From Thermoplasmatota archaeon (GTDB lineage Archaea; Thermoplasmatota; E2; DHVEG-1), in assembly GCA_018824925.1 (NCBI GenBank), contig JAHJFH010000017.1, positions 1 through 17,440 of the forward strand: a stretch of DNA of 17,440 nucleotides. Direction: 5' to 3'. This document shows, in pieces, positions 8,050 through 15,567 of this stretch. Both the position numbers and the translations under genes were made by a program. The notes below the pieces were generated by a model that had not been told where the DNA came from, did not search any database, and was given only the letters and a program-made list of their open reading frames with translations. Numbering within the stretch: position 1 is the first letter of the stretch; every line of letters starts with the position of its first letter.

Positions 8050-8058
8050 AATTAAAGT
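8050..8058 (-). promoter_or_regulatory. Box A for tRNA-Leu
   Basis: On the minus strand ACTTTAATTAC lies 31-39 bases before the mature tRNA 5' end, as expected for an archaeal tRNA promoter with a short leader. Confidence 0.4.
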
Positions 8059-8118
8059 TTCGGCAGTTGATACGGAGGATTTCTGCGCCCTTCCACTAAA
8101 TCTTTTTATTCAAATATA

Positions 8119-8126
8119 TTTATAAG
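8119..8126 (+). promoter_or_regulatory. Box A for the symporter gene
   Basis: TTTATAAG is centred about 29 bases before the GTG at 8152. No ribosome-binding site is seen there, so the transcript is probably leaderless. Confidence 0.5.
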
Positions 8127-8151
8127 CATTGTAATATTATTATTTTGTAGA

Positions 8152-9642
8152 GTGACCTTGATCGAAAAAAAGGAACATTGGAACTCACGATTTGCCTTTG
8201 TCATGGCTGCCATCGGTTCCGCAGTTGGTCTCGGAAATGTCTGGCGATTTCCCTTCGTCTGCTATGAAAGCGGCGGGGGCGCATTTCTCATCCCCTTCTT
8301 TGTCGCCCTCTTCACCGCAGGTATCCCTCTCATGATTCTCGAATTATCCCTTGGCCATTGGGCACGATATGCACCCCCACAAGCATTTCAAAAAATCGGA
8401 AAAAAATGGGAATGGACCGGATGGCTTATCGCCCTATCACCCTTCATCATTGCCATATACTATGTCGTCGTAATGTCCTGGTGCTTTTGTTACATGATAT
8501 ATAGCCTCGATCTACGATGGGGATCACATGCAGAAGAATTTTTTCACAATTTTCTTGCAGATACCGGAACACCCACAGTACTTGGATCAATAAGCATCCC
8601 CGTTATCCTTGGTCTCCTCGTGATTTGGCTTTGTGTCTTTCTTATCCTTTACAAAGGAGTAAGCAGGATTGGAAAAGTCGTCGCCATAACCGTCCCACTC
8701 CCCACCATCCTTCTCATCATTCTCACGGTCAGGGGTCTAACCCTACCAGGTGCAATGGACGGTATTAGTTACTACTTAACACCAGATTTTTCCAAACTAG
8801 GCGATGTTAATGTTTGGTTAGCTGCCTATGCACAAGTCTTTTTCTCCCTCAGTATCGCCCAGGGCATCATGATCACCTATGCAAGTTTTCTAAAGAAAAA
8901 ATCAGATATCACCAACAACGCATTCATCATCAGTCTTGCCGATGCAGGAACCTCATTTCTTGCTGGTTTTACCGTATTCAGTGTCGTGGGATATCTAGCA
9001 CAAACACAGGGACTTACAATACCGGAGCTAGGATTACGAATCGCCGGCCCGAATCTTACCTTTATCACCTACCCAACAGCAATCTCACTACTTCCCGTTG
9101 CAGCAAGCTTTTTTGGCATCATTTTTTATATAGCGCTCCTCACCTTTGGCATTGATTCAGCCTTCTCCATGATAGAACCCTTTACCGCAAGCATCACCAA
9201 TAAATGGCATCTAAAAAAAGCCAAAGCAACCGCACTGATCTGTTTAAGTGGTTTTCTTCTCAGTCTTTTATTTGCAACAGGAGCTGGTCTTCATTGGCTA
9301 GATATTGTTGATCATTTTATCGCAAATTTTGGGTTAGTTACTATTGGGCTTCTTGAATGTATTATCCTGGGATGGTTGTTTCGACTTGCTACCTTCCGCG
9401 AACATGTCAACAAAAGTAGTGATATCCAAATAGGTAAATGGTGGGATACCTTAGTTAAATACGTGGTGCCACTCATACTTATCATTATTCTATCGGTTGC
9501 ACTATATCAAAACATTACAGACCCCTATCTCAATTATCCCTTATGGGTTCTTGTCCTCGGTGGGATACTACCACTAGCTGGCTTAGTGATACTAGCCGTG
9601 TTTCTTATGAAAATCCGACCAGCGCAGGAGGAACAGGTATGA
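8152..9642 (+). CDS. Sodium-dependent amino-acid symporter, SLC6/NSS family
   Basis: This 496-residue membrane protein belongs to the neurotransmitter:sodium symporter family (LeuT, MhsT and MetP relatives), which couples inward amino-acid transport to sodium. The N-terminus aligns with LeuT: EHW, then the first helix with GSAVGLGNVWRFPF and the unwound ESGGGAF segment that holds sodium and substrate. About 12 hydrophobic helices can be traced, including a helix-6 region near 219-250 (AYAQVFFSLSIAQGIMITY) typical of the family. The GTG at 8152 lies 29 bases after a box A, fitting a leaderless start; TTG two codons later is an alternative. Its stop overlaps the start of a MetS-like small subunit. 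This pairing, known from the MetPS methionine/alanine importer of Corynebacterium, makes a neutral or hydrophobic amino acid the likely substrate. The exact substrate cannot be read from sequence. Confidence 0.95.
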   Translation: MTLIEKKEHWNSRFAFVMAAIGSAVGLGNVWRFPFVCYESGGGAFLIPFFVALFTAGIPLMILELSLGHWARYAPPQAFQKIGKKWEWTGWLIALSPFIIAIYYVVVMSWCFCYMIYSLDLRWGSHAEEFFHNFLADTGTPTVLGSISIPVILGLLVIWLCVFLILYKGVSRIGKVVAITVPLPTILLIILTVRGLTLPGAMDGISYYLTPDFSKLGDVNVWLAAYAQVFFSLSIAQGIMITYASFLKKKSDITNNAFIISLADAGTSFLAGFTVFSVVGYLAQTQGLTIPELGLRIAGPNLTFITYPTAISLLPVAASFFGIIFYIALLTFGIDSAFSMIEPFTASITNKWHLKKAKATALICLSGFLLSLLFATGAGLHWLDIVDHFIANFGLVTIGLLECIILGWLFRLATFREHVNKSSDIQIGKWWDTLVKYVVPLILIIILSVALYQNITDPYLNYPLWVLVLGGILPLAGLVILAVFLMKIRPAQEEQV

Positions 9643-9749
9643 ATCTTTCCTATTCCGCGATAATGATGTTAATTTTTGGGGCAACGGTACTTTATGGCGG
9701 TCTTGCCTATTTTCTGTATCGTGCCTTCCGTGCAATGAAAAACAAATAG
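9639..9749 (+). CDS. MetS-like small subunit of an NSS symporter
   Basis: This 36-residue, single-helix membrane protein starts at the ATG that overlaps the symporter stop (ATGA). A perfect AGGAGG lies seven bases upstream, so translation is coupled. It has the form of the methionine/alanine importer small subunit family: a short polar start, S-A-I-M-M, a glycine, then the Y-G-G-L stretch, and a basic C-terminus (FRAMKNK). In Corynebacterium glutamicum MetS is required with MetP for methionine uptake. By position and sequence this protein is the equivalent partner here. It is too short for most gene finders, which may instead call a false in-frame upstream start at 9543. Confidence in the gene is high. 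Confidence in the function comes from the pairing and the family pattern. Confidence 0.85.
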   Translation: MNLSYSAIMMLIFGATVLYGGLAYFLYRAFRAMKNK

Positions 9750-9771
9750 AAAAAACCATATCCGGTAATAG

Positions 9772-9779
9772 TATTATAC
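9772..9779 (+). promoter_or_regulatory. Candidate box A for pfkA
   Basis: TATTATAC would set transcription near 9801, leaving a leader of about 30 bases that carries the GAGGAG ribosome-binding site (9814-9819) before the ATG at 9831. Confidence 0.35.
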
Positions 9780-9788
9780 TGCTCACAA

Positions 9789-9828
9789 GATTCTAAGCTG
9801 ACATTAGGTGAATGAGGAGATTCTAAGC
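9789..9828 (+). repeat. 10-bp direct repeat, 30-bp period, upstream of pfkA
   Basis: GATTCTAAGC occurs at 9789-9798 and exactly again at 9819-9828. The first copy lies between the candidate box A and the predicted transcription start. The second lies between the ribosome-binding site and the start codon. A period of 30 bp is close to three helical turns, so both copies face the same side of the DNA, as paired operator sites would. Chance duplication is the alternative. Confidence 0.45.
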
Positions 9829-9830
9829 GC

Positions 9831-10805
9831 ATGAATCAGACAATTATTGGTGTTCTCACTAGTGGCGGGGACAGCCCTGGTATGAATGCTGCAATCAGAG
9901 CAGTCGTACGAACCGCCTATTATCATCGCATACCCGTCTATGGTATACATCATGGGTATCAAGGATTAATCGATAATGACATCATACCACTTACTCCCAC
10001 CTCCGTGAGCAATATCATCAACCGTGGTGGAACCATATTAAAAACAGCGCGGTGTAAACAATTTCATGATCCTGAGGGGCGAAAAAAAGCCTATGAAAAC
10101 TTGTGTCATCATGGTATCACTGGATTAATCGTCATTGGCGGTGATGGATCATTTCATGGGTTACACGCTCTCATTGAGGAATACCCCATTAAGGGACTGG
10201 GCCTTCCTGGAACCATTGATAATGATCTTTATGGAACAGAATACACCATAGGTTTTGACACCGCGGTTAACACCGCATTAGCAGCCATAGACAAAATCAG
10301 GGATACCGCTACCTCACATGACCGCTTATTTCTCATTGAGGTCATGGGACGACATGCTGGTTACATTGGACTTCATACCGGTATCGGTGGGGGTGCAGAG
10401 GGCATTCTTATTCCTGAAACACCGACAAATATCACAAATCTTATGCAAAAACTGGAGGAGGGAGCTCAACGAGGTAAAAAAAGTAGTATCATCGTTGTTG
10501 CCGAGGGTGATGAAGCAGGAACAGTTATAGACATAAAAGAACATATTGAACGTCATACTAACTGGGAGGTTCGCATTAGTATCCTTGGTCATCAACAACG
10601 TGGTGGTACACCCACAGGGTTTGACCGATTATTAGCCAGTCGCTTAGCCTATGAAGCAGTCTTAGCATTGCTCCAAGGTGAGTCAGATAAAATGGTGGGA
10701 ATGATCAATCAAACCATCGTTCTTACGCCGCTTATGGAAACATGGATGAAGAAAAAACCAATTGATCCCGCTAATGTCACCATGGCCGATGTCCTTTCAT
10801 CTTAA
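9831..10805 (+). CDS. pfkA: ATP-dependent 6-phosphofructokinase, bacterial PfkA type
   Basis: The enzyme phosphorylates fructose 6-phosphate to fructose 1,6-bisphosphate, the committed step of glycolysis. The 324-residue protein matches the length of bacterial PfkA. It has the nucleotide loop TSGGDSPGMNA (10-20), IGGDGS (102-107), PGTIDND (126-132) with the catalytic base D130, R165 and R174 matching the substrate arginines in SHxR and EVMGR, and GHQQRGG near 253-259. Glycines at 106 and 127 are the residues expected of the ATP-using group. PPi-dependent enzymes carry Asp and Lys there. The start is set by ATG after GAGGAG. Most archaea with this step use an ADP-dependent or PfkB-type kinase, so this gene was probably acquired from bacteria. 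It stands alone and converges on truA with 11 bases between the stops. Confidence 0.94.
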   Translation: MNQTIIGVLTSGGDSPGMNAAIRAVVRTAYYHRIPVYGIHHGYQGLIDNDIIPLTPTSVSNIINRGGTILKTARCKQFHDPEGRKKAYENLCHHGITGLIVIGGDGSFHGLHALIEEYPIKGLGLPGTIDNDLYGTEYTIGFDTAVNTALAAIDKIRDTATSHDRLFLIEVMGRHAGYIGLHTGIGGGAEGILIPETPTNITNLMQKLEEGAQRGKKSSIIVVAEGDEAGTVIDIKEHIERHTNWEVRISILGHQQRGGTPTGFDRLLASRLAYEAVLALLQGESDKMVGMINQTIVLTPLMETWMKKKPIDPANVTMADVLSS

Positions 10806-10816
10806 TACCAAATCTC

Positions 10817-11581
10817 TTATAATAGAACATCAGAAATGATGGATGATTCAAGTTGTTGTAATCTTTTTTGATATCCTTTTAAATACTGAAACGAAAATTT
10901 ATAAATAATATCTGTTAAAAGCAATGGTTCTGCTGGAGCTAATCCAAAATCAACCGGTTTTTCTGGATTGTCTAATGCCGCTTGAATATCTGAAATAGAT
11001 ATCCGATGTAACCCAATTTTTTCCAACGCAGATATGATTCGTCGTACTTGATGCCAAAGAAAAGTCTGCGCAAAAATATCTATAACAACATATCTATCCA
11101 TTTCAGTAAGAACTATATTTTCAATAGTTCGTATCGGAGTACGATGGGATTCAATACGAGCAAAATTACGAAAATTATGTGTACCCGTAAAATAGGTTGC
11201 TGCTAAAATCATTTCAGAAAAATCTAAACTAGAATTTTTCTTCAAAAAATATCGATAACTCCGCATTTGAGCATACCGTGGATTAAAATCATCAGAAACT
11301 TTCGAAACTCCATAGTAATAAATATGTGATAATTTTGTATTTATTTCAGGTAAACACTCAAAGAGTGGTTTATCGGTATTACAGGCGATGACTGTCCCGA
11401 GACTGGACACATTTTTATCTGTTCGGCTTCCAACCCGAAACACTGCGGTATCGATCGAGGAGATGATATGGTGTGTCAAAAGAGCCCGCTGTATTTCACC
11501 CTCAATCGTGGTAATGTGTGGCTGCCGGGCAAATCCATAAAATCCACGGCCATCATACGCAATTTTTATAGCAAATCGCAT
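10817..11581 (-). CDS. truA: tRNA pseudouridine synthase A (archaeal TruA)
   Basis: TruA changes uridine to pseudouridine at positions 38-40 of the tRNA anticodon arm. The 254-residue protein begins with the family pattern (KIAYDGRGFYGFARQP), carries the catalytic aspartate D55 in GSRTDKNVSS, and has the conserved H-N-F-R-N-F segment (about 135-140) and the FLWHQVRR motif. The residue two after the catalytic aspartate block is Asn where Gly is usual (RTDxGVS), a small variation. The gene is transcribed toward pfkA. A box A at 11615-11607 on the minus strand lies about 30 bases from the ATG with no ribosome-binding site, so a leaderless or nearly leaderless mRNA is likely. No partner gene is nearby. 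Confidence 0.94.
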   Translation of the reverse strand: MRFAIKIAYDGRGFYGFARQPHITTIEGEIQRALLTHHIISSIDTAVFRVGSRTDKNVSSLGTVIACNTDKPLFECLPEINTKLSHIYYYGVSKVSDDFNPRYAQMRSYRYFLKKNSSLDFSEMILAATYFTGTHNFRNFARIESHRTPIRTIENIVLTEMDRYVVIDIFAQTFLWHQVRRIISALEKIGLHRISISDIQAALDNPEKPVDFGLAPAEPLLLTDIIYKFSFQYLKGYQKRLQQLESSIISDVLL

Positions 11582-11606
11582 TTTCGTATCTTGGATAGTT
11601 ACTTCC

Positions 11607-11615
11607 TATATATAA
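11607..11615 (-). promoter_or_regulatory. Box A for truA
   Basis: TTATATATA on the minus strand is centred about 30 bases before the truA ATG at 11581, the spacing expected for a leaderless archaeal transcript. Confidence 0.5.
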
Positions 11616-11725
11616 CCATTTTAAAAAAGGGGGGTACTCCTTAAGTTAAAATATATCATAACGTTAATAAGCATCTATATTTTTTCGTCTCGTACATTAT
11701 TCAGTAAATAATGAGGAGGAGTACT

Positions 11726-12340
11726 ATGGATATAATGAAAACTGTTAATCAAGCAAAAGACCTTGTTTTCAATCCAAAAGGCACCATGGAAAAACTAAAA
11801 AACGAACAGGTAGAACTCAAAGAAATCATCATCTATCTAGCGATTGTAGGTGTCCCTACCTTTCTTGGTTTGCTACTTGGATATGGTTTTATTTGGGGGG
11901 GAGGGGGATCATTAATTGGCTATGCTTTTGCAATTGCACTCATTACATATATAATGTCAATTGTTGGAGTTATTGTCTTTGGTTTTATCCTCAATGCCTT
12001 AGCCCCAAGTTTTAAAACACAACAAAATAAAATGCAAGCATTAAAACTGGTTTCCTATGCAGCTACACCCTGGTTATTACTTGGTATTGCCAATATATTC
12101 CCAGCAGCAGGATTAATATCGCTCATAGGAGGACTTTACGGATTGTATATCCTTTATTTAGGGATACCAATTCTGATGGGGACTCAAAAAGAACAACAAA
12201 TGTCATTTTTCATTGTTGGTCTTATTGTCTACATTGTTGTCATGGGAGTAATTTACTGGCTAACCAGCTGGATTTGGATGCAACTTGTTTGGCAAACAGT
12301 CTGGGGTGGATATGGTTATTGGGGTGGTTATCGCCCATGA
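11726..12340 (+). CDS. Yip1-like multi-pass membrane protein
   Basis: The 204-residue protein resembles the archaeal branch of the Yip1 family, whose molecular role in archaea is unknown. An amphipathic N-terminus (NQAKDLVFNPKGTMEKL) is typical of this family, in which a short 'P..TM' stretch precedes the membrane part. About five hydrophobic helices follow at roughly 33-52, 64-90, 108-130, 131-151 and 160-184. A Gly-rich loop (58-61) lies between the first two. The C-terminus is rich in Trp, Gly and Tyr (two WGGY units), encoded by a short tandem repeat. I place the start at ATG 11726, because GAGGAGGAG ends four bases before it and an in-frame ATG at 11711 overlaps that site. The gene converges on nmd3 with two bases between the stop codons. 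Confidence 0.7.
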   Translation: MDIMKTVNQAKDLVFNPKGTMEKLKNEQVELKEIIIYLAIVGVPTFLGLLLGYGFIWGGGGSLIGYAFAIALITYIMSIVGVIVFGFILNALAPSFKTQQNKMQALKLVSYAATPWLLLGIANIFPAAGLISLIGGLYGLYILYLGIPILMGTQKEQQMSFFIVGLIVYIVVMGVIYWLTSWIWMQLVWQTVWGGYGYWGGYRP

Positions 12341-12342
12341 AT

Positions 12343-13395
12343 TTAATCCCCCTTTTCTCTTTCTTTTTTTTCTGGTACTAAAAATAGGATTTCATGTAAT
12401 CGAACCACAGAGATTGTTTCTGACTGAATATCAAGGGGTTTTGGTTTTTTCAGATCATACGTAGCATAACTTTCCGGGTGCATAACTTGCAGCTCAGTCG
12501 GTGATTGACTGACCACAATCATGGATTGAAAATATGTATCATACGGATACACAATGATTTTTTCCAAATCCTTCTCTAAAAATGTTTCCTCTTTCCAAGT
12601 AGCAAGTTTTACTAGGAGTACCTTTGAGCCAGAAATTTGTTTAACTTGATAAAAATGTTTTTGAAAACCGATAAAATCGCCTACCCGATACGAGGGAAGA
12701 CGGAGCACCACCGTCACACGGGTAACCTCACGACCTTCCTTCATACCAACCAATGAACTTGACTGTTTTAACTCCCCACCAAAACGCGACTTCAGTTTTT
12801 TCGCAAAGCCATATGCCATTCCTCGTTCACTGAGATAATAATCAAGACCACCATGTTCCTCAGCTACGTCAGAAATAAATAATGCACGATTCCCCTTCAT
12901 CCGTTCAGATGAAACAAAGTGAGTAATCTGATCATCAATCAAAGACAATTCTTCTTCAGAGAGTTTACGATCAGTAGCCCGAATCTGTAAGATACCCTCA
13001 TAATATCCACCGAATTGTTTTGAACATACATCACATACTACTTTCGTTGTTCGAATCTGAACATGATGCGATTCAACCACAGAATGCCCAACTACCATCC
13101 CTGAGATTGTAACCACACACTCAAATTGTATATCAACAGGATCGCACGTTAAGGAATAACTCACCTGGTTTAATTCAGGTAACACCGTATATTGATTCTT
13201 TATCTCTCTAAGAATTGTATCATCGAGGGAATCATCATGCCATAAATTACGAAATTTATGTCCACCACATTTTGGACACACTGTCAAAGAGATCACCTGT
13301 GGACCCTGCGTAAATATCGTTGATTTCACATAACAGGATGCACAAACCCCGTTCTTAAATATCGGATCTTCCTTGCCACATTCCACACAAAACAT
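12343..13395 (-). CDS. nmd3: NMD3 family protein, large ribosomal subunit biogenesis
   Basis: Eukaryotic NMD3 is the adaptor that escorts the 60S subunit out of the nucleus. Archaeal homologues presumably bind the 50S subunit during assembly or as a quality-control factor. The 350-residue protein begins MFCVECGKEDP, with CxxC pairs at C3/C6, C18/C21, C40/C43 and C121/C124, two treble-clef zinc sites. An alpha/beta domain follows (about 130-225). The C-terminal part (YRVGDFIGFQKHFYQVKQI onward) looks like the SH3/OB-type region of NMD3. I choose ATG 13395, because homologues begin directly with MFCxxCG. In-frame ATG 13404 and TTG 13410 lie inside the end of the permease gene. It follows that gene by one base, suggesting co-transcription. 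Confidence 0.9.
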   Translation of the reverse strand: MFCVECGKEDPIFKNGVCASCYVKSTIFTQGPQVISLTVCPKCGGHKFRNLWHDDSLDDTILREIKNQYTVLPELNQVSYSLTCDPVDIQFECVVTISGMVVGHSVVESHHVQIRTTKVVCDVCSKQFGGYYEGILQIRATDRKLSEEELSLIDDQITHFVSSERMKGNRALFISDVAEEHGGLDYYLSERGMAYGFAKKLKSRFGGELKQSSSLVGMKEGREVTRVTVVLRLPSYRVGDFIGFQKHFYQVKQISGSKVLLVKLATWKEETFLEKDLEKIIVYPYDTYFQSMIVVSQSPTELQVMHPESYATYDLKKPKPLDIQSETISVVRLHEILFLVPEKKEREKGD

Positions 13396-13396
13396 A

Positions 13397-14284
13397 CTAA
13401 ACATCCACAATTTCGTGTTGAGCTAGATAGACCCCATAGATTATTAATCCTGCGCCACCCAAAAATATGATAGAAGGAATCTCACCTAATAACATAGCTA
13501 GTAAAATCGTAAACAACGGAATAAAATTTAGATACACCGCGGCACTACTTGCAGGCATCTGCTGCAACACATAATACCATCCAAGATATCCTAAAACAGA
13601 ACAAACCACCGCTAAATACAAAACAGCTAGCCACCCCATAACAGAAATCGAGGGGATAACCCCCCACACATCAGGCACAATTGGTAAATACAAAAGCGCC
13701 CCCCATAAAAAAGCCGTAGTCGTCACAGCAATTGAATCATAGCTTTTTAATACATCCTTACCAATAATCGAATAAATCGCCCAGCAAAAAGCTGATCCAA
13801 TCACTAAAAAAACACCAAAAATAAAATCGGGAGTAATCAAAAACGCACTATTTGATGAGCGCGACCATACAATCACAATCACCCCCATAAATGATAACCC
13901 AATTCCTATTATTTTCCGTCTACTTAATCGTTCATGTAAAAAAACCATTGATAATAACGCAATAAAAATAACATTAGTATTTATCAAGACACCAGCTGTT
14001 GCCGCTGTGGTTCGGGCAATTCCAGAAAATTGAAACAGATACAAAAATGTTACACCTGTAAGACCTAATACTATCATTCGTGGCACCATCGACCATGAAA
14101 CCACTAATGATTTCTTACGAAAAAATAACACTAACATCATCAAGGGTGTCGCTACTAAAAAACGAAGAAAACCAAGCTGTACTGGATCCACCTCGTTCGT
14201 TACATTTTTTACAACCACAAAAGAGCCAGCCCATGCAAGCGCAATAAGAAGTAACAACAATGACATACCAAATGACTGGCGCAT
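13397..14284 (-). CDS. EamA/DMT-superfamily permease (10 membrane helices)
   Basis: This 295-residue integral membrane protein is built of two EamA repeats, about residues 8-142 and 152-288, each with five helices. The start (LALAWAGSFVVVKN) and the P-V-Q-L-G-F-L-R-F segment after helix 1 are typical of the RhaT/EamA drug/metabolite group. So is the second-repeat end of repeat one (FLHERLSRRKIIGIGLSFMGV). These proteins export amino acids, sugars or other small metabolites; the substrate cannot be predicted. A box A lies near 14303-14312, so the mRNA may begin at or next to the ATG at 14284. A second ATG six codons on is possible. nmd3 follows by one base, and the exported caspase-like gene lies 35 bases upstream on the same strand. 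Confidence 0.9.
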   Translation of the reverse strand: MRQSFGMSLLLLLIALAWAGSFVVVKNVTNEVDPVQLGFLRFLVATPLMMLVLFFRKKSLVVSWSMVPRMIVLGLTGVTFLYLFQFSGIARTTAATAGVLINTNVIFIALLSMVFLHERLSRRKIIGIGLSFMGVIVIVWSRSSNSAFLITPDFIFGVFLVIGSAFCWAIYSIIGKDVLKSYDSIAVTTTAFLWGALLYLPIVPDVWGVIPSISVMGWLAVLYLAVVCSVLGYLGWYYVLQQMPASSAAVYLNFIPLFTILLAMLLGEIPSIIFLGGAGLIIYGVYLAQHEIVDV

Positions 14285-14302
14285 GCCTCAGAGAATCTAA
14301 CG

Positions 14303-14312
14303 TATATTAAAA
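14303..14312 (-). promoter_or_regulatory. Candidate box A for the permease-nmd3 unit
   Basis: The minus strand reads TTTTTAATATACG here, centred about 25 bases before the permease ATG. The pair may therefore be transcribed separately from the protease gene. Confidence 0.35.
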
Positions 14313-14319
14313 ACCCTTC

Positions 14320-15288
14320 TTACACTGTATCAAGAATAAAAAGAGGAAGCTCACCTGGAAACGAATCATATACTTGTGGAAATGGAAGAATCAAAAACCC
14401 ATGTAACACCTTAGCAATTAACTCTGAAAGTGCAAGACTAACAATAATGGGCGGAAATATCAGAAACAAACCAAGAAAAAACCGGTTAATACGGTGTTGG
14501 GCAAACTTAGCTAATTGTTCAGCAGTCACAATATTCTCAAAACTCACATCTTTAGTATAAGACTTGCTCGCAGCTTGTAACCCCCAGCCCATTTGTCGAG
14601 TAACTGATGGAAAAGCAAGTGCTAAACCTTGATCCATTGAGGACATTAAAATAACACGATTATCATCATCTATATCTGCAATAGTTTCCTTTGAATAACA
14701 AGCTCTAAAATGAGAGATATCAGATATATGTTGATAAAGTAATCCACCACTAAAACAAGAATGAAACACTAAAAACATTCCCGCGCAGGGTATAGCATCA
14801 AATTTTTCATCAAGGATATCATCAATAATTATTCCAGACTTTCCGTCCCACGCAACGATTCCTTCGTCAAACCCATCAGCTTCATCACCATCAACATCCT
14901 CAACTACAGATCCATGCCCCTGAAAACTAAATACAACAATATCATTTTCATCAGTCTGAACAGCCAACCAGTCAAGCGTCTCAAGTATCCCTAAATAAGT
15001 CGCATCATGATTCAATAACACCTGCATATGATCAGCGTGCCAATTCGAACCCATAAGTAATGCATTAGGGAAACACAACAGATGACTACGACTAACTGGC
15101 AAATCATTTTCTCGACCATCATAATCAGCAATACCCACAATAACCGCCCAATACTCAACATCATTCGCTTCCGAAATAGGATTTAAACTTATAACATCTG
15201 TAACAAAAGATCCCATAACGCAGGGACTTACTTCACCCATTACCCCCAAGAAGAGAGCACATAACAAAACCAATATACGCCTTGTCAT
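14320..15288 (-). CDS. Exported caspase/metacaspase-like cysteine protease
   Basis: The 322-residue protein carries a caspase-fold (peptidase C14) p20 region. A basic/hydrophobic N-terminus (residues 1-18) looks like a signal peptide or signal anchor. The first strand is YWAVIVGIADYDG (46-58). The catalytic His is H125 in FSFQGHG and the catalytic Cys is C178 in FHSCFSGG. Between them lies the acidic block DGDEADGFDEGIVAWDG (133-149), the D-x-x-x-x-DE-x-DG-x-DE pattern of metacaspases that bind calcium and cleave after Arg or Lys. MSS at 215-217 fits the strand after the active site. A hydrophobic segment near 269-290 probably spans the membrane, followed by about 30 residues. The protease domain would then lie outside the cell, tethered at the C-terminus. 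The ATG at 15288 lies about 27 bases after an A/T element (CTAATATTTGA), so it may be leaderless. The substrate is unknown. Confidence 0.85.
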   Translation of the reverse strand: MTRRILVLLCALFLGVMGEVSPCVMGSFVTDVISLNPISEANDVEYWAVIVGIADYDGRENDLPVSRSHLLCFPNALLMGSNWHADHMQVLLNHDATYLGILETLDWLAVQTDENDIVVFSFQGHGSVVEDVDGDEADGFDEGIVAWDGKSGIIIDDILDEKFDAIPCAGMFLVFHSCFSGGLLYQHISDISHFRACYSKETIADIDDDNRVILMSSMDQGLALAFPSVTRQMGWGLQAASKSYTKDVSFENIVTAEQLAKFAQHRINRFFLGLFLIFPPIIVSLALSELIAKVLHGFLILPFPQVYDSFPGELPLFILDTV

Positions 15289-15401
15289 TATATTTTATTA
15301 TATCCTTCAAATATTAGAATGTTCTGTATCTGCTTTATAAGAGAGTTTTCCTTTTCGGTACGCACTGTAATGAAGCTGGGTACCGCCTGAACAACAACTC
15401 C

Positions 15402-15408
15402 TTTTAAA
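15402..15408 (+). promoter_or_regulatory. Candidate box A for the microprotein pair
   Basis: TTTTAAA lies about 41 bases before the ATG at 15446 and would start transcription near 15431, just before a GAGG element (15432-15435). Confidence 0.35.
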
Positions 15409-15445
15409 CATCACCGACAAACACAATAAATGAGGATTGGAACAC

Positions 15446-15565
15446 ATGATGATTGTCGGACAAGTCTCAACGGTTGAGGAAGCCAAAGAAATTGAAGCAA
15501 TCACGAAATCTTTTGTTGTAGGAAACCGCGCACGTGCACTCGCACTTCAAATTAAAGAGGCATAA
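15446..15565 (+). CDS. Small ORF, 39 residues, unknown function
   Basis: I do not recognise this product. It reads MMIVGQVSTVEEAKEIEAIT at the start and ends in a helical Ala/Leu/Arg-rich stretch, with a charge pattern typical of a real soluble protein rather than random sequence. GAGG ten bases upstream and a box A at 15402-15408 support expression. A second tiny ORF begins two bases after its stop with its own ribosome-binding site. It is divergent from the caspase-like gene and convergent with the winged-helix gene. It could also be the surviving end of a larger decayed gene, though no coding sequence in this frame is obvious upstream. Confidence 0.5.
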   Translation: MMIVGQVSTVEEAKEIEAITKSFVVGNRARALALQIKEA

Positions 15566-15567
15566 AC

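Noticed and set aside
11711..11725. ATG at 11711 as the start of the Yip1-like gene
   Set aside because: It overlaps the GAGGAGGAG ribosome-binding site, which serves the in-frame ATG at 11726.
11633..11725. Inverted pair GGTACTCC (11633-11640) and GGAGTACT (11718-11725) as a ribosome-binding-site sequestering hairpin
   Set aside because: The left arm probably lies upstream of the transcription start (box A near 11651-11656), the match is imperfect, and the loop is about 77 bases.
15307..15504. Minus-strand 65-codon frame before the caspase-like gene
   Set aside because: It has a GTG start, cysteine- and serine-rich random-looking content and no ribosome-binding site. It overlaps the better-supported plus-strand small ORF.
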